Assembly (NCBI RefSeq): GCF_000835495.1
Contig: NW_015622543.1
Coordinates: 4,204,619-4,268,618 of the forward strand
DNA: 64,000 nt
Direction of reading: 5' to 3'
DNA from: Cladophialophora immunda
Taxonomy: Eukaryota > Ascomycota > Eurotiomycetes > Chaetothyriales > Herpotrichiellaceae
Both the position numbers and the translations under genes were made by a program. A model generated the notes under the pieces. That model was not told the DNA's origin. It searched no databases and worked only from the letters and a program-made list of their open reading frames with translations. Positions 21,601 to 33,368 of this stretch are shown here, piece by piece. The number at the start of each line of letters is the position of its first letter. Positions within the stretch are counted from its first letter, which is position 1.

Positions 21601-24295
21601 GGGTGACAAGCAACTTCGAGACGACTTGGTTAGAGACCTAGTCCAGAGTTTCACGGGCAGCAACGCCAAAATGTCCGGAACTGTAAACGAAGACACGCAG
21701 CTGTTCGAGCCCGGTGCGCTGCCTACTGAAAATGGGCAGTCCGTCACGACTTATAAAGACATCGTCCGCCTTGCCACAGAAATGGGAGACCCGAGCTTGG
21801 TGTATCGCTTTATGAATCTGGCCTCGAACAATGCAATCTGGTCAAGTCGAGCGGCGTTTGGAAGATTTGGACTCGGTCGTGTGCTGGCGGATTCCACATA
21901 TTTGACGGAGAATAAGAAGTTTTATCCTAAGCTTTTCCGGTACCGATTCGACCCAAACCCCAATGTCCAACGGTCTATGAACGAAATCTGGCGGGCGCTG
22001 GTCAAAGATCCGAATGCCGTTATCAACGAGAATTTTGATCTGATCATGGAGGATCTGTTGCAGAGCGTCGTGTCGGGCAAGGAATGGCGGGCTCGCGAGG
22101 CCAGCTGCGCGGCAATCTCTGATCTCGTACAGGGGCGAGACGTCGATGTGTTTGAAAAGTACCTTGACGACATTTGGAAGGTCGCGTTCAAAGTACTGGA
22201 CGATGTCAAGGAGACAGTTCGATTGGCCGCCATGAAGCTGTGCAGGACACTCACGAGTATGCTGATACGCAATTTGGAGATTGGCGAGGGCAATTCGAAG
22301 CGCTCTGGAACCATGCTCAACCACGCCATGCCGTTCTTGCTGCAACAAATGGATAGTGGTGCGGGCAAGGAGGTACAACAGTATGCTATTGTAACGCTTC
22401 TGGAGGTGGTGAAGAAGTGTCCACCCAAATCTCTGCGTCCCTTTGCACCAACCGTTTTGGAGACGCTTGTTCTCTCCCTGAGCTCTCTTGAACACGAGAG
22501 TATCAACTACCTCCATTTGAATGCTGACAAGTACGGATTGACGGCCGAGAAACTGGACAAAATGAGAGTGTCGAGCATCAACGCGTCTCCAGTTACAGAA
22601 GCAATTGAGGACTGTTTGGAAAGCGTCACCATGACAGTCGAGGCCAATGACGACCCCAACGCCATGCAAGGGGTCGTTTCCAGTTCGCACAGTCAAGGGC
22701 GGCATGCAACAATGGACGACGCGATGCAACGCCTTGCAAATGCATATCGAGCAGCGATCGGACTGCCGTCCAAAATTGGCCTAAGCAGAGTCATGACCAC
22801 GCTGGTTGTGCGCCATCCAACCGCTTTTCGACCGTATGCAGACAAATTCGTACAGCTGACGCGGAAACACATCCTCGACCGCAACGCCACCATCAGCGTC
22901 GCCTTCAGCACCTCACTAGGCTATCTGATGAGACTGGCTTCGGACAAGGAGGTCCAGGCTACAAACAAGTTCGCGCAAAAGTTGTACTTTGAGTCGCAGG
23001 AACTAAGCCATCGTTCTGTGGCCGGCGAAATCATACAGGCGATCTCCAAGGCTGCGAATGACGTTTTCATGAACTTTGCACCAACCTTTCTCCCGTTTGC
23101 TTTCATCGGCCGACGGGATACTGACGAGGAGGTCAGAGAGCGGTTTGATGTTCCCTGGAAGGAGAATATCGGTGGTTCCCGGTCGATCAATCTCTATCTG
23201 ACCGAGATTGTGGGACTTATCTCGGCGCATATTGGATCCCCTCTGTGGCCGATCAAGCAAGCTTGCTCGTTGGCGGTCGCCGAATTGGTGGGGTCGATCG
23301 AAGCACAAGGAAAATATTCCGACACTGAGGCATCTCTTATTTGGGGGGTGATGCAGGCGGCGCTGGAGGGCAAAACCTGGGATGGCAAAGAAGAAATTGT
23401 CAAGGTGTATCCGAAGTTCGTGCGGGAGGCCCAACCACTGTGGTCGAACGGCCAGACCACCCAGCAGATGAAGAAGATTGCAATCCGAGAAGCGAAACGG
23501 ACCAACATTGGGTACCGACCTCACGCCATTGAGGCTCTTGGAGAGTTTGCAGTCGCTCGAAAAGATCTGGACCTCAGCCACGAGCTCCTGCCTTTTTTGG
23601 CGGAGTTGATGGACGAGCTAACGGACCAGGATGCCATGGAAGTGGACGAAACTAACGGGAAGCCCCTGAAGAATCGGTGAGACAGCCCCGCTCATGCATA
23701 GACTTGCCACTAACAGTAAGGGTATAGCGAACAGACCGTTATTGAAGCAACGGTGGGCGCGGTTGTTTCTTGCATGTTCAGGATCCTGTCCACTCATGCG
23801 CACCCCGAGAGTCTGGACCCGGCGATGAAGATCGTGCAAAAAGCACAAGCGATTCGATCCAGCACCCTCGACATTACACTGTGCGACAGTGCAAAATTTT
23901 TTGTTGTCAATGGGCCCGCAAAGGGGGTGGATGGTGATGGTGGTAGTGGTCGTGGTGAAGACCTTGACGACAAAATTACCTCAGCCTCAAGTCTGGCAAC
24001 AGCCTCCGCACCACGGCCGTCGGCGCGGGAGGGTTCGGAGTTGGACGGTCGAAGGGCCTTTGAGCCATTTCAGCCACTGGTCATGGCGGTGCTCGCCTGT
24101 CCGCCGGAGCCTTGGCGAGAACCGGAACGTGCGCGAAAATCACGTGCCGAGCTGGCCCTGGCCCTCGCCCAACAAGGCATGCCTGACCCAGCCGCCTTAG
24201 CGGCGATCCTCGACCCCTGGCTGGTCGAAGAGCGGTCGAGACCTTTACGTGAAGAAATCGGACGAGCTCGACAGGCTTGCCAACGGGACCAGTAG
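18683..24295 (+). CDS. ECM29: Proteasome adaptor/scaffold ECM29
   Basis: Giant HEAT-repeat protein that tethers the 19S regulator to the 20S core and acts in proteasome quality control and remodelling under stress. Exons are 18683-23676 and 23728-24295 (1853 aa, close to yeast Ecm29), with one 51-nt intron. The N-terminal block (FLPALLLKLASPTPQNR, then VKRFCLVFIEQGLPRL) is the family-typical start, and alpha-helical HEAT repeats fill the rest (for example AKMSGTVNEDTQLFEPGALP, WSSRAAFGRFGLGRVL, KLFRYRFDPNPNVQRSM). The last exon continues the helices (EQTVIEATVGAVVSC), then runs through a Gly/Asp-rich low-complexity segment. The exact C-terminus beyond about residue 1735 is the least certain part. 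Confidence 0.92.
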
Positions 24296-26164
24296 TTTTG
24301 TTTTTGGCGTCCTGCAGCAATACAAGCGTTGGGACCTTCCTCCTTGGAACCGCGGGTGTGAAATCCGACCCCGGCCCATGGTTATTCATTTGCTGCTCCG
24401 GTGCCAGTCTGTTGGGACAACCTCACGCCATGGACGGTGATGCTACCGTAGGGCTGATCATGGTGCACGGACCACTGGTCCCGGTATCTTCTCGCCGTCT
24501 CAAGCGCAGCGGCACCCCCCTCTTTCTGTGTTCTCCCAAAGTCACGGATCTGGACTCTCGTCGGATTTGGGGGTTTTCGGTTGTGCTGGAGCAGGAGATG
24601 TGGATTGACTGCGGTGTGCTTACGGGGTCCTGGAGGCCTCTGCCACGTTTTTTCCTCGCAGCATTCGTGGTCTTCGTGTGCATCCCCCGATCGGTGGGTG
24701 CAGTCCAGTGGGGGAGTCTTAGCGCCCCTGTTGTCTCTCAAAGCTGGTACCCTGGAGGGGTTCTCCACAAAAGTCAAATCTCGAACCGACGACACATGGT
24801 TTTTCAGCTCGGTTCAGTAGTATGGATCTTTAGCCCTTGGACCACGCTGTGTTGGTGCCCAAGTGAAGGGAAGCGAGAAGTTTGACGAGGATAAGCACGC
24901 GGAGTGGGTGGCGCTCTCTGAGACAGAAAGGCGATGAGCTTGTTGCTGAGTACCCCCTTTTCCTTGGCTGTACAGAGAGTGGTAGAAGGATTTCGAGATC
25001 AAGTTCGTGGACTCCGAGGGGGGATTGACTCCCGCCTCTCCCCACCAAGCCCGTGGCGCTAGGCTAGGTGTTCTGCCGGAGGAATGATAATCCGCAGCAG
25101 GACTTGTCGAGGGAAATTAACGCAACAGCAACCAAGAGGAAAGAGCCACAATCAGGCGGTCAGGGACGAGTGTAGAATGTACCATGTACCAGAGTGGTAA
25201 ACAAAACCAGAAAGTGGCTTGGGGAGAGAGAACAAAAGACGCAGATGGCTGAGAGAAAAACAGTGCAGGGCGGGCGTCACCTTGGGGGTGGGCAGTGGGC
25301 CAATGAAGCCGCAAGCAGGGCAGAGCCGGCGCATCATTCGGAGTTACTGATTTTCCGTTCCGAGGAAGTTTTTCCGTGGGACCCGCCCTGCCATGGTGCT
25401 ATGGTCCGAGAACACCATCACAATGGCCTCCCTCTCCACTCGATTGCATTCCCTGGCGTCTTTGACTCGACACCCGATCCTCCTACCCTGGCCCCATGTG
25501 AACTCTGCTTGCCTGCAGTCACCGCGATGCTTCCTCCCCCATTGCCTCCAAGCTTCGAGGTTTGCGTGCAACTCTCGTAACTAGCCCGGCAGGATGGATC
25601 TATCCCTCGATGCCGGGAGCTGCCCTCCTGCATCTGTGGTGGGACTCCAATCAAGTCCTGGTGACCAGGGCCGTAACAGGTGCGCACAATGACATCGTGA
25701 TTGCCTCAAACTAACAGACCCGACCATACCGATTCCTGATTGACCTCTCGAGGCACCAGGGATGTATCGTTTCGTTCTTCAAGCCAAACATCCTCCACTC
25801 CTCCAACATTCTTTTCAAGTCCGTTCGCCTTCCTTCTCCTCGAGCATGGCATAGCGACAGGCCTCGAACCTCGACCTCGACCTCGACCTCGACTTTTTTT
25901 CTTCGGTACCAAAGTACTGCATTGGATGTGTGCCGCGCTTGCTTGCCTGCCTTATCTCCTCCACCGCGCGCCGCTCGTCTCGATCCTCTTCTGCTCGCCC
26001 CTCCAAATCTACGCCCAAGCCTTGCCTTTCCCTTGTTTGCCACACGGACGCTGTCAAGCTGAGATTGAGGGCACTAATGCATGCGGCCTGACATGCGTCG
26101 TTGCCCTTGAACAGGTCGTGCGCCATCACAAGCCCCGTCGAGATTATTTGCGCAACGATTCTTC
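24296..26164. other. Gene-poor stretch upstream of the Zn2Cys6 regulator
   Basis: About 1.9 kb. Frames of up to 200 codons occur but are Cys/Trp/Pro-rich, overlap the ECM29 3' end or each other, and lack any domain. A short TCGACC-type hexamer repeat lies at 25862-25893. It is probably the regulator's promoter plus ECM29 3' sequence. Confidence 0.45.
25862..25893. repeat. Hexanucleotide repeat (CCTCGA)n
   Basis: About five near-perfect tandem copies of a CCTCGA hexamer followed by a T-tract, about 270 bp upstream of the Zn2Cys6 gene start. It is a simple-sequence repeat. Confidence 0.8.
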
Positions 26165-28505
26165 ATGATCACTACCACAACACTGGTGATGCCAGTCGAC
26201 AAGCGAGGGGAGGCCTTGAGAAGACCGCCGCTGCGCTTGCCTGTGATTGCGCCCAAAGAAGACCAATCTTCCTCGGCTAGTTCCAGCCGCAGTGGCCCTA
26301 GTGTCCCTCCGCGTTCCCGGCTGCCTCCACGGTCGAGAAGTGGCTGCTGGACTTGTCGGTGAGTCGTCCACCCAGCCTGCACGGTCCCCCGTATTAATTG
26401 TGCAAAAAGCTCGCGCAAGGTCAAATGCGACGAAAGCAAACCCCTCTGCGGCCCCTGTGCTCGCCTGAGCCTCAATTGCGACTTCAACCCGCGCATCTCC
26501 TTTCGGAATGACACCTCGAGAGTTCTGGGACGTATGCAGGACGTCTCAATCGCCGAAAGTCCTGTGTGGAATCGTGAGTTTTCCTCCCCTCGTTCGACCG
26601 CACGACCCGGAGCATTAATTAATATTTGTCCTGCTGCAGCGAATTCCCCTGCGCTGACCGAAAACAGCCCTGGATCGGCCGAGGTGGACGATCTTCCGCC
26701 TTTCGCCACCCTAACCACAGATGAGGAGCGTGAGAAGAAGGCAGGGAGGTCGAGCCCCGGAACGTACAACGTCGTCGTCAACCCAGAAAGCTTTCAACAT
26801 CTCCCAGAGTACAACGACGAGCCCGAAGTCAAACGAGAGTTGTTGCCGCCTCTACGTCGAGGCTCCATAGCCACCTCACTTGCGAGTAGCCTTGGTCGCG
26901 AACCCGGCGGCGAAGCCATCCCGGTCTCGGGAGACCCCAACATTGTTGTGTTGCCTAGATTCGAAGATGTCAAGCGGCGCAGCACGTTCAGCTCCAATCG
27001 GGCACGGTCACCTATATCCCCGATACTCAGACAAGCCACGGTCAAGGATGAAGCAACCATCAAGGTTGAGGAGCAGGAGGAAGCTGTGCTCAGCGAAGAC
27101 TCAGATTCCACGACTGAGTCGTCCAGGGTAGGCCCAGAGGCTCGATATTTTCGACAGTTCCGCCAGGTGGTTTGGAAACACTTGGTTCCAGCAGAGCCTG
27201 ACCAAAGAGATGGTATGGTGCGGTCGAGTGTCCACATTCTCGAACTCGCCGCCAACAGCTTCCCTCCAGTATGTGATTCCGTTGAAAACATAGTGAGCCC
27301 TGCTGACTCGTCGTCACAGTTGTACCACGCGATGATGGCGGTCGCAGCCCTGAGTGTGGCGGTCCAAGAAGGAAAAGAATGGCTGGACGCTCTCCAACAT
27401 TACCAACAAGCATTGCCTGCCTTGCAGTCCACTCTCCGTGATCCCAACGACCTGTCGTCCGATGGTGCTTTTCTGACCCACTTTCTCTTACTGATCTACG
27501 AGGTACGTCGGGACTCTTGAAGCACCATGTAATGCTAACTTGGTCAAGATCGCCGCCGCCGAAGCCGAGCACTCGAATCTCTGGTCGCAGCACCTGATGA
27601 CCCTTTTACAAATTTCGCTGTTACGACGCGAAGAGTTGGGCGGCGAAATCTATCCGTTTATTGTTTGGTGGATCTGCAGCATTGACCTCGATGCCTTACT
27701 CAGCGGTGCCGGCAGTGGCAGCTACGTCGAGTCTTTGTTAAACAACGACTTCATCCCTCCCCCAAGCTTCCACTTATACCCGCTGGGCCTCGATGGCTCG
27801 AGCGTCCTCTATGCCGAAGAGGTGGAAGTTCTCCCCACTATCCTACAACTCGATTACGAGGTGAGTATTCTTGCCATCCGGCTGGCGCTTCTCGCACGCG
27901 AATTCCGGGGTGATGTCACATTCGACCGTGCAGATGTCCTACAGAGAAACCAAGCCGTTCGAATACGCCAAAGCCGGATTTTCGAGCTCCAGGAGGCGTT
28001 ACGCCAGTTATGGGTGACCCCGGCCGTGATGATGGTCAACCAAGAGATAGACAATCTCCCACTTCGCCCGAAACAACTGTACGAGCATGCAGCGTCCTTG
28101 TATCGCGCATGTATCATCTATTCGCACACGTCCATGTGGTCTGGTCAACGGCTCGAAACGTCTCCAGACTATGATACGGAAATCGCGGTGGCTTCCAGTC
28201 AGGTTTTGCAAATGACCAGCAAAGCCCTTGCGGAGGATCGATCGTACTGCCGATATCTGGTGTTCCCGGTGTTTATGGCCGGGTTCGTGGCCACGAATGG
28301 AGGGCATCGAATGCACGCGGTGGACCTGCTCCGCGAGATGGAGAAAAGCAGCATTGGGCGCAATACCATGACGACACGCAAAGTGCTCGCGGCGGTGTAC
28401 GAAAAGCAAAACGAGCGATTCATGAATACTGGGCAGAGTCTCGATGTGGACTGGATGCAGGTGATGGTCGAGGAGGGTCTGATGATTGTGAACTTTGGGC
28501 TTTGA
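26165..28505 (+). CDS. Zn2Cys6 fungal-specific transcription factor
   Basis: DNA-binding regulator, target unknown. Exons are 26165-26358, 26410-26573, 26640-27268, 27320-27502 and 27549-28505 (708 aa). The binuclear zinc cluster spans residues 61-88 with spacing C-x2-C-x6-C-x6-C-x2-C-x6-C (CWTC, RSRKVKC, DESKPLC, GPC, then ARLSLNC). The first intron falls right after CWTC, a common position in this family. A Ser/Glu-rich linker leads to a helical middle region (LYHAMMAVAALSVA, LLIYEIAAAEAEH) and a C-terminal half (YRACIIYSHTSMW, FPVFMAGFVATN) resembling the Fungal_trans_2 domain (PF11951). Introns 2 (66 nt) and 3 (51 nt) are multiples of three without in-frame stops, so unspliced readings are also open. 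No adjacent biosynthetic cluster suggests its target. Confidence 0.88.
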
Positions 28506-31500
28506 TATATACCCCATCTGAAGCAGTGTTTGTTCGCCGCTGACGCAGTGCTCATGTATTCCTTTGGCAATCACGAACAAGCGCGGAGTTGAGGAGCCCT
28601 TTTTTTGTCTGGAGACGATCAACAGATATCTGTGGAAGCTGCGACGGCACTCGAGCGATTTTTGTTGTCATTGCTGCGTAGAAATGGACATAGCCGTCTA
28701 CAATACGCAGGTACCTGTTAATGAAATCACCATCAACCCCAACATCCACATCCTAACTGCTTCACCACGGATCCTGGCCATCTATCTACAGAACTCGTGA
28801 CATGTGGATTCCTCAGAGTCCAAGAAGTGTGGTGGACCATGGGAGCAGAAACCGAGTCAGGCATTCGCGTATTGTGTTTGGGGACAAAATTCCGCAGAAG
28901 CAAACCTTGAGATCCAACGAGTAACGCGTAAGGTCACACAGGAGCCGCAACGGGGAAAGCTCTGCTGCATCTTCCAAGCAAGAAAACAGGGTTGAATCTC
29001 TCTGAGCTCGCGACCCCCAAAGGATCAGGTTAGCGGCAGTTGATATGATTCGCGGGCGTTGAACGTCCGAGGGTGGAGAGTCGCCAGCGGCCATTGAACC
29101 TTAACCCACGCCATTGTTAATTGCTTATACTTTGTACTTTGCAAGCTGATGATCTATACTGTCAGGAACTAGTTGCAGGATTAGTTTTTTGTTTTTTTTA
29201 TTTTTTTTTTGGCCTGGCAAGAAAAAGCGCAAGGGGGTGGGGACGAATCTTCGCACGGCCAATGCTTTGGCGATTGGCTGCATCGGCAATGTACGAGTAT
29301 TAGCTCGGGTCGAGGCAGGTGTGGTAAAGTCGCGGTTTGCGGGCTCGGGGGCCCGTGCGTTACGAGGATATTTTTTTCCCATCGTATGATCGGGATGTCT
29401 GCGCGGTGGACTTCTGTTGTCCGGGTCCGTACAACGGGGGAGCAGCCGGCAAAGGGTCACTAGTAATCACTTGGTCAGAACAAGCACCCGCATCGGGGAC
29501 AAGGGCGTGTTCAGAAATTGAAGAGAGATCTTCCACCAACAGGGGCAGTGGCTTTCGTTGTTGGGACCAGTCGGGTAGGGACGCCAAATGCCGTCAGCGG
29601 TGATGGGAGTTGGTGCCGATTTGTGTGGGCTGTTGGAGTCTTTTCACGGCCTTCCGCAGAGCCGTCCTTTTGTCTTGCGGGAGATTCCGGTAATGTTTTC
29701 CGTCCATTTCCCCCTATCCTCGTGTCTTGCGGAATCTGGAGGAGCAGGGGAGCACCGAGGTGGTGATAGAGGGGATTGTGGAAGAAGTTGGATGGCAATT
29801 CGCCAGGTGGGCCAAGAGGGTCTCTGGCAGTTGGCATCGGCGGTGGCACTGGTGGGGCACGCCAATGGGCAAGTGCGCCATTCGCCAATTTGCGGATCTG
29901 CTCGGCTTTTGACCGCGGCGGGCGATTGCAGCTGCACGTGACTTGTGGGACTGACTCGTGCTCTAGCCTCGGCGGCCGCCTCCTGAGTCTTCAGCTTCAG
30001 CTCCGCCTTCATCGGTGGTGGATGCATACCAAGGCGCTGGCATCCGCATGTCAAGTTTGTTCTTCTCCAGACCTCTTCCGCACAGGACGGAGCAGTGTCG
30101 GCTTTCTCTTTCTTCCTACACATCTACTCTCCGCTTGACCGCTCCTTTGTCGAGAGCTTTTGCCACGAGGTCCACTACCGGCCTGCTCTTTTGTTGCAAT
30201 CGTGCCGGGGCGTTATTGCGTTGACCTGGCATGGTGCTCTCGGTCTTGACTGACACCCCCTCAAGCCGGCGATGGGTCACCAAGGAGCACCGGCAGTTGT
30301 GGCATTGAGGTCGGGCATCTGGCAGTGTATACCAGTGGACAAGGAGCGGGAGAAGGATGGCAGAGAGAGAGGTCAAGAAGGGTTATTCCAGAGTAGTGGT
30401 TGCGGCCCTCGCACAGGCAACCCAGCGTCTCCAAATGCCGCGCCCCTGGTGGAGGAAATTGTGCCCATCTCATTCCTTCGCGCAGATGCCTACCTCTGTG
30501 TTGTATCTCTGATCTACGTGTCAGGCATTGGATGTAATGTTTTCACCTCTCTTTGGGCCGTCTCACGATTTCTGTCAGATTTTCTAGGTGGTTGTTATTT
30601 TGGACTCCCTCTCTTGTCCTGGTTTCCGGATCGAAGGTCGGTCGCCGGTCACTTGTGATTCTCAGGGCAATTGACCAGCAGAGAATCATTGTCGCGCCCT
30701 CTCTTTCTTCTAATGAGCCTGCACAACCTCCAACTCGAGTCCCGTGCATCAAACTGCCGCAATCATATTGATCGATGTGAGAGGATGAGGAGGTAGGGCG
30801 TCCTAGCAGGAGAATCACTGCAACTTGGGTGCCAATGCGAGCACATGGCGTCTCATGAGATCTCGCTGTGTAACCTCGGGCAATTCCCAGCCGCTGTCAG
30901 CTTGCTGCTGAATGGACGTCTTTGGCTCACTGCCCAAGTATGTCTCTGATGTTAGCTCTTTATACCCCGCGGTCAGCTGGTAAGAAGAGTAAACAGTCTC
31001 ATATTCCTCACCATCTCAACTGCGTACTGCCACAAGTCGCCTTAATTTTCTCCATATCCACGGTGCCCAATCGAAGTATGTAACGGCAAGGCTCTATTCG
31101 ACGGCGGCAGGAGAAGTGTCGGAGGGGAGCGAGTGCGGCAGAGTTGATTCATGGTTGCCGTCAACGCAGGATCGTCAAGTGAGAGGGCGTCGCGAACACA
31201 AACATTGTTTCGAGGGTCGAGTGTTTGTTGAGTTTGGTCTTTGGCTTAGAAGTTGACCCTATAGATGATGGACAAGGTACCGAGATGTCTTCTGGCGATT
31301 GATCATCTTGTCAAAGCTTCAAAAGTGATTTTCAACGCGGGAAACCAGGCGGCGATGAATGAGCAGGGGCAAGAACGCAGCGTGACTGCGGTTGGTAGTA
31401 CCCAGAATTACGGCGCCGCCGCGCCAGGGACTTTCCTCCCCCTTTGTGGTTGTTGACTTTGCATCAACACCACGCCCATCACCCCAGAACGCACGCGATG

Positions 31501-31848
31501 AGCAAGTCAGTACAAGCATTTGTCCGAGCTGGTCCATTGGGCCAGGCATTGCATTGCCGTATGCATGCTCCCCGACTAGGCAGCTACATTCTCGTTATGC
31601 GAAGCCCGTTGATTGGCGAGGAGCAATACTACGCTAGGAGGAATCACTCCCCGACCCGCACAAACACGGTCGAACTCCACCCATATGCGATGCCTCCAGG
31701 GGGCATATCTACGGCGAAGAAGATCAGGTAAATAAAGGGAGTCAATGCCCGAGAAGTAACGGTAAAGTTCTCCATGGTATGTCCTGTAGACTACTACCAG
31801 AACAGCTGATTCACAGGAGCCCAGTAAAGTCTCGTCTCTGTCCAAGCC
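28506..31848. other. Long gene-poor stretch
   Basis: About 3.3 kb with no supported gene. Contents seen: T-rich tracts around 29184-29212 and many short frames on both strands with no domain or splice-linked continuation. It is the likely promoter of the SDR gene and 3' region of the regulator. A non-coding RNA or a small lineage-specific gene would be missed by eye. Confidence 0.45.
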
Positions 31849-32808
31849 ATGCCCCTTCTCGGCTTCCTCAATCCTTTCGACAATGTTCACGGATTCGAGC
31901 CGGACAAAGACATCCCGGATCTGGCGGGAAAGGTCATCGTCGTAACAGGAGGGAACAGTGGGTGTGGTAAGGAAATGATCTTGCAGTTGGCAAAGCATCA
32001 ACCGCAGCGGATATACTTGGCCGCCCGATCGCAAGCCAAGTACGACGACGCCATGAAGGACATCTCTGCTGCAGCGCCCAGCGCGAATGTCAGCTTTCTG
32101 CAATTGGATCTGTCCTCGTTAGCGTCCGTCAAGAGGGCAGCAGATCAAGTCATCGTGGAATCCGACAGGCTCGACATCCTGGTCAACAACGCCGGCATCA
32201 TGGCCCACCCACACGGCCTCACAGAAGACGGCTACGAAATCCAGTTTGGGACCAATCACATGGGCCACGCTCTGTTGACCCGTCTGCTCCTCCCGCTCAT
32301 GCAAAGGACGGCGTCAAAACCAGGATCGGACGTGCGCATCATCAATCTCTCGTCCAGCGGGCATTTCATGGCGTTCGGCGCGGGAATCTATTTCGATCAA
32401 CTGAAAGAGGCCAAGCCGTCATTCCAACCCACAAGACTGTATTCGCAGTCGAAGCTGGCCAACGTCCTGCATGCGAGAGAGCTCGCAAGACGGCACCCCG
32501 AGATCCTCTCGGTCTCAATCCACCCAGGCCGCGTCGAGACGAACCTGGCCAACGTCATATTTGACGAGAACGGCTTCAACGGCCGCTTCATGAAACTCTT
32601 CGACCACTTGGCCGGTCCATTGACCGTGCAGCAGGGGACGTTGACACAGCTCTGGGCTGCCACCTGGAAGAGGCAGGAGGTCAAGAACGGCGCGTATTAT
32701 AATCCGGTTGGCAAGGAGAACCGCGGGTCCAAGCAGAGTCGGGACACAGAATTGGCCAAGAAACTGTGGGAGTGGACAGAGTCTGAGTTGGATGCGAAGG
32801 GGTATTGA
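31849..32808 (+). CDS. Short-chain dehydrogenase/reductase (WWOX/retinol-dehydrogenase type)
   Basis: NAD(P)-dependent oxidoreductase, substrate unknown. Single exon, 319 aa. The Rossmann fold begins with KVIVVTGGNSGCG (28-40), a TGxxxGxG loop with Cys where Ile is usual. LDILVNNAG (108-116) supports the fold. Catalytic Ser lies in INLSSSGH (about 169), Tyr198 and Lys202 in the YSQSK motif, and the tetrad Asn is in FGTNHMGH. After Tyr-x3-Lys comes VSIHPGRVETNL, typical of the classical/extended SDRs near WWOX and RDH11-14. There is no signal peptide or membrane helix, so it is probably cytosolic. No pathway partner is adjacent. Confidence 0.9.
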   Translation: MPLLGFLNPFDNVHGFEPDKDIPDLAGKVIVVTGGNSGCGKEMILQLAKHQPQRIYLAARSQAKYDDAMKDISAAAPSANVSFLQLDLSSLASVKRAADQVIVESDRLDILVNNAGIMAHPHGLTEDGYEIQFGTNHMGHALLTRLLLPLMQRTASKPGSDVRIINLSSSGHFMAFGAGIYFDQLKEAKPSFQPTRLYSQSKLANVLHARELARRHPEILSVSIHPGRVETNLANVIFDENGFNGRFMKLFDHLAGPLTVQQGTLTQLWAATWKRQEVKNGAYYNPVGKENRGSKQSRDTELAKKLWEWTESELDAKGY

Positions 32809-33190
32809 TGGCAACATGCAGGAGATCTCCCGGTCTGACTCAATGACGCGCACCTTAGCAATCACGAGGGAGAAGTTTCTTCAGTATGGAATCGACGTTG
32901 CCGGGAACTGAAGATGCCAACACAGGAAATGGTCGAGAAAGCGTTTGGGTTCGGTGAACGCGTATGGAGCGTCTCGTGTATCTTTCTATTGAAACAGTTG
33001 GAAGTTCATCAGAAGCGGAAAATGAAGTTCTGGCTCTAAGCGTTCTTGTTGGTCCGCAATGGCTTCTGAGTAGTAGCAAGTTATAGGATTTTGGAGGGCC
33101 AAAGGCCAACGGCAATTTCACCACATGCCAAGAACGACCCCTATCTCCACACCACCACTGTCCCCGAAAATAAAAAGGCCTCCCTCGCCT
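32809..33190. other. Intergenic stretch SDR - U6 gene
   Basis: About 380 bp covering the SDR 3' region and the downstream flank of the minus-strand U6 gene. No other gene was seen. Confidence 0.45.
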
Positions 33191-33200
33191 GGAATCGAAC
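33191..33200 (-). promoter_or_regulatory. B-box-like element downstream of U6
   Basis: On the U6 strand this reads GTTCGATTCC, flanked by CA and AGG, close to the TFIIIC B-box consensus GGTTCGANTCC. It lies about 34 bp beyond the U6 T-run. Yeast SNR6 also uses a B box downstream of its terminator. The flanks do not form a T-arm stem, so a tRNA remnant is unlikely. Confidence 0.55.
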
Positions 33201-33233
33201 TGCACATATCGACAACCAAAAAAAAAAATTCCC

Positions 33234-33241
33234 AAAAAAAA
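33234..33241 (-). terminator. Pol III T-run terminator of U6
   Basis: Eight consecutive T residues on the minus strand directly after the U6 3' stem region; a second, longer T-run follows a few bases further on (about 33218-33228). Confidence 0.85.
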
Positions 33242-33338
33242 CTTGTAGCACTCTTTGAGAAGCGTGTCATCCTTAGTGCAGGGGCCATGCTAATCTTCTC
33301 TGTATCGTTTCAAATTGACCAAATGCTCAAATGAGCAC
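33236..33338 (-). ncRNA. U6: U6 spliceosomal snRNA
   Basis: Catalytic RNA of the spliceosome. Read on the minus strand it starts GTGCTCATTTGAGCA, a 5' hairpin, and contains the near-invariant core: GATACAGAGAAGATTAGCA (including the ACAGAG box) then the TGGCCCCTGC and AAGGATGACACGC (AGC/U4-pairing and internal stem-loop) blocks. It is about 103 nt, ending in the T-run. No intron interrupts it, unlike the U6 genes of fission yeast and some other fungi. A TATA-like element lies upstream and a B-box-like element downstream. The 5' end is set by family comparison. Confidence 0.97.
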
Positions 33339-33356
33339 AGTATTTTGGGTGCAGTA

Positions 33357-33368
33357 AAATATATATGA
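33357..33368 (-). promoter_or_regulatory. TATA box of U6 gene
   Basis: On the minus strand reads TCATATATATTT, centred about 24 bp upstream of the inferred U6 start, the spacing expected for TBP/TFIIIB placement on fungal U6 genes. Confidence 0.7.

Noticed and set aside
21842..22729. Minus-strand open frame of 295 codons inside ECM29
   Set aside because: His/Arg-rich antisense shadow within a continuous HEAT-repeat coding frame.
24277..24885. Plus-strand open frame of about 200 codons
   Set aside because: It overlaps the ECM29 end, is rich in Trp, Cys and Ser without any domain, and has no splice-linked continuation; probably chance.
33185..33210. Possible tRNA gene or remnant (TpsiC-like GTTCGATTC)
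   Set aside because: The flanking bases cannot form a 5-bp T stem and no acceptor, D or anticodon arm is nearby; the position after the U6 terminator fits a B box better.
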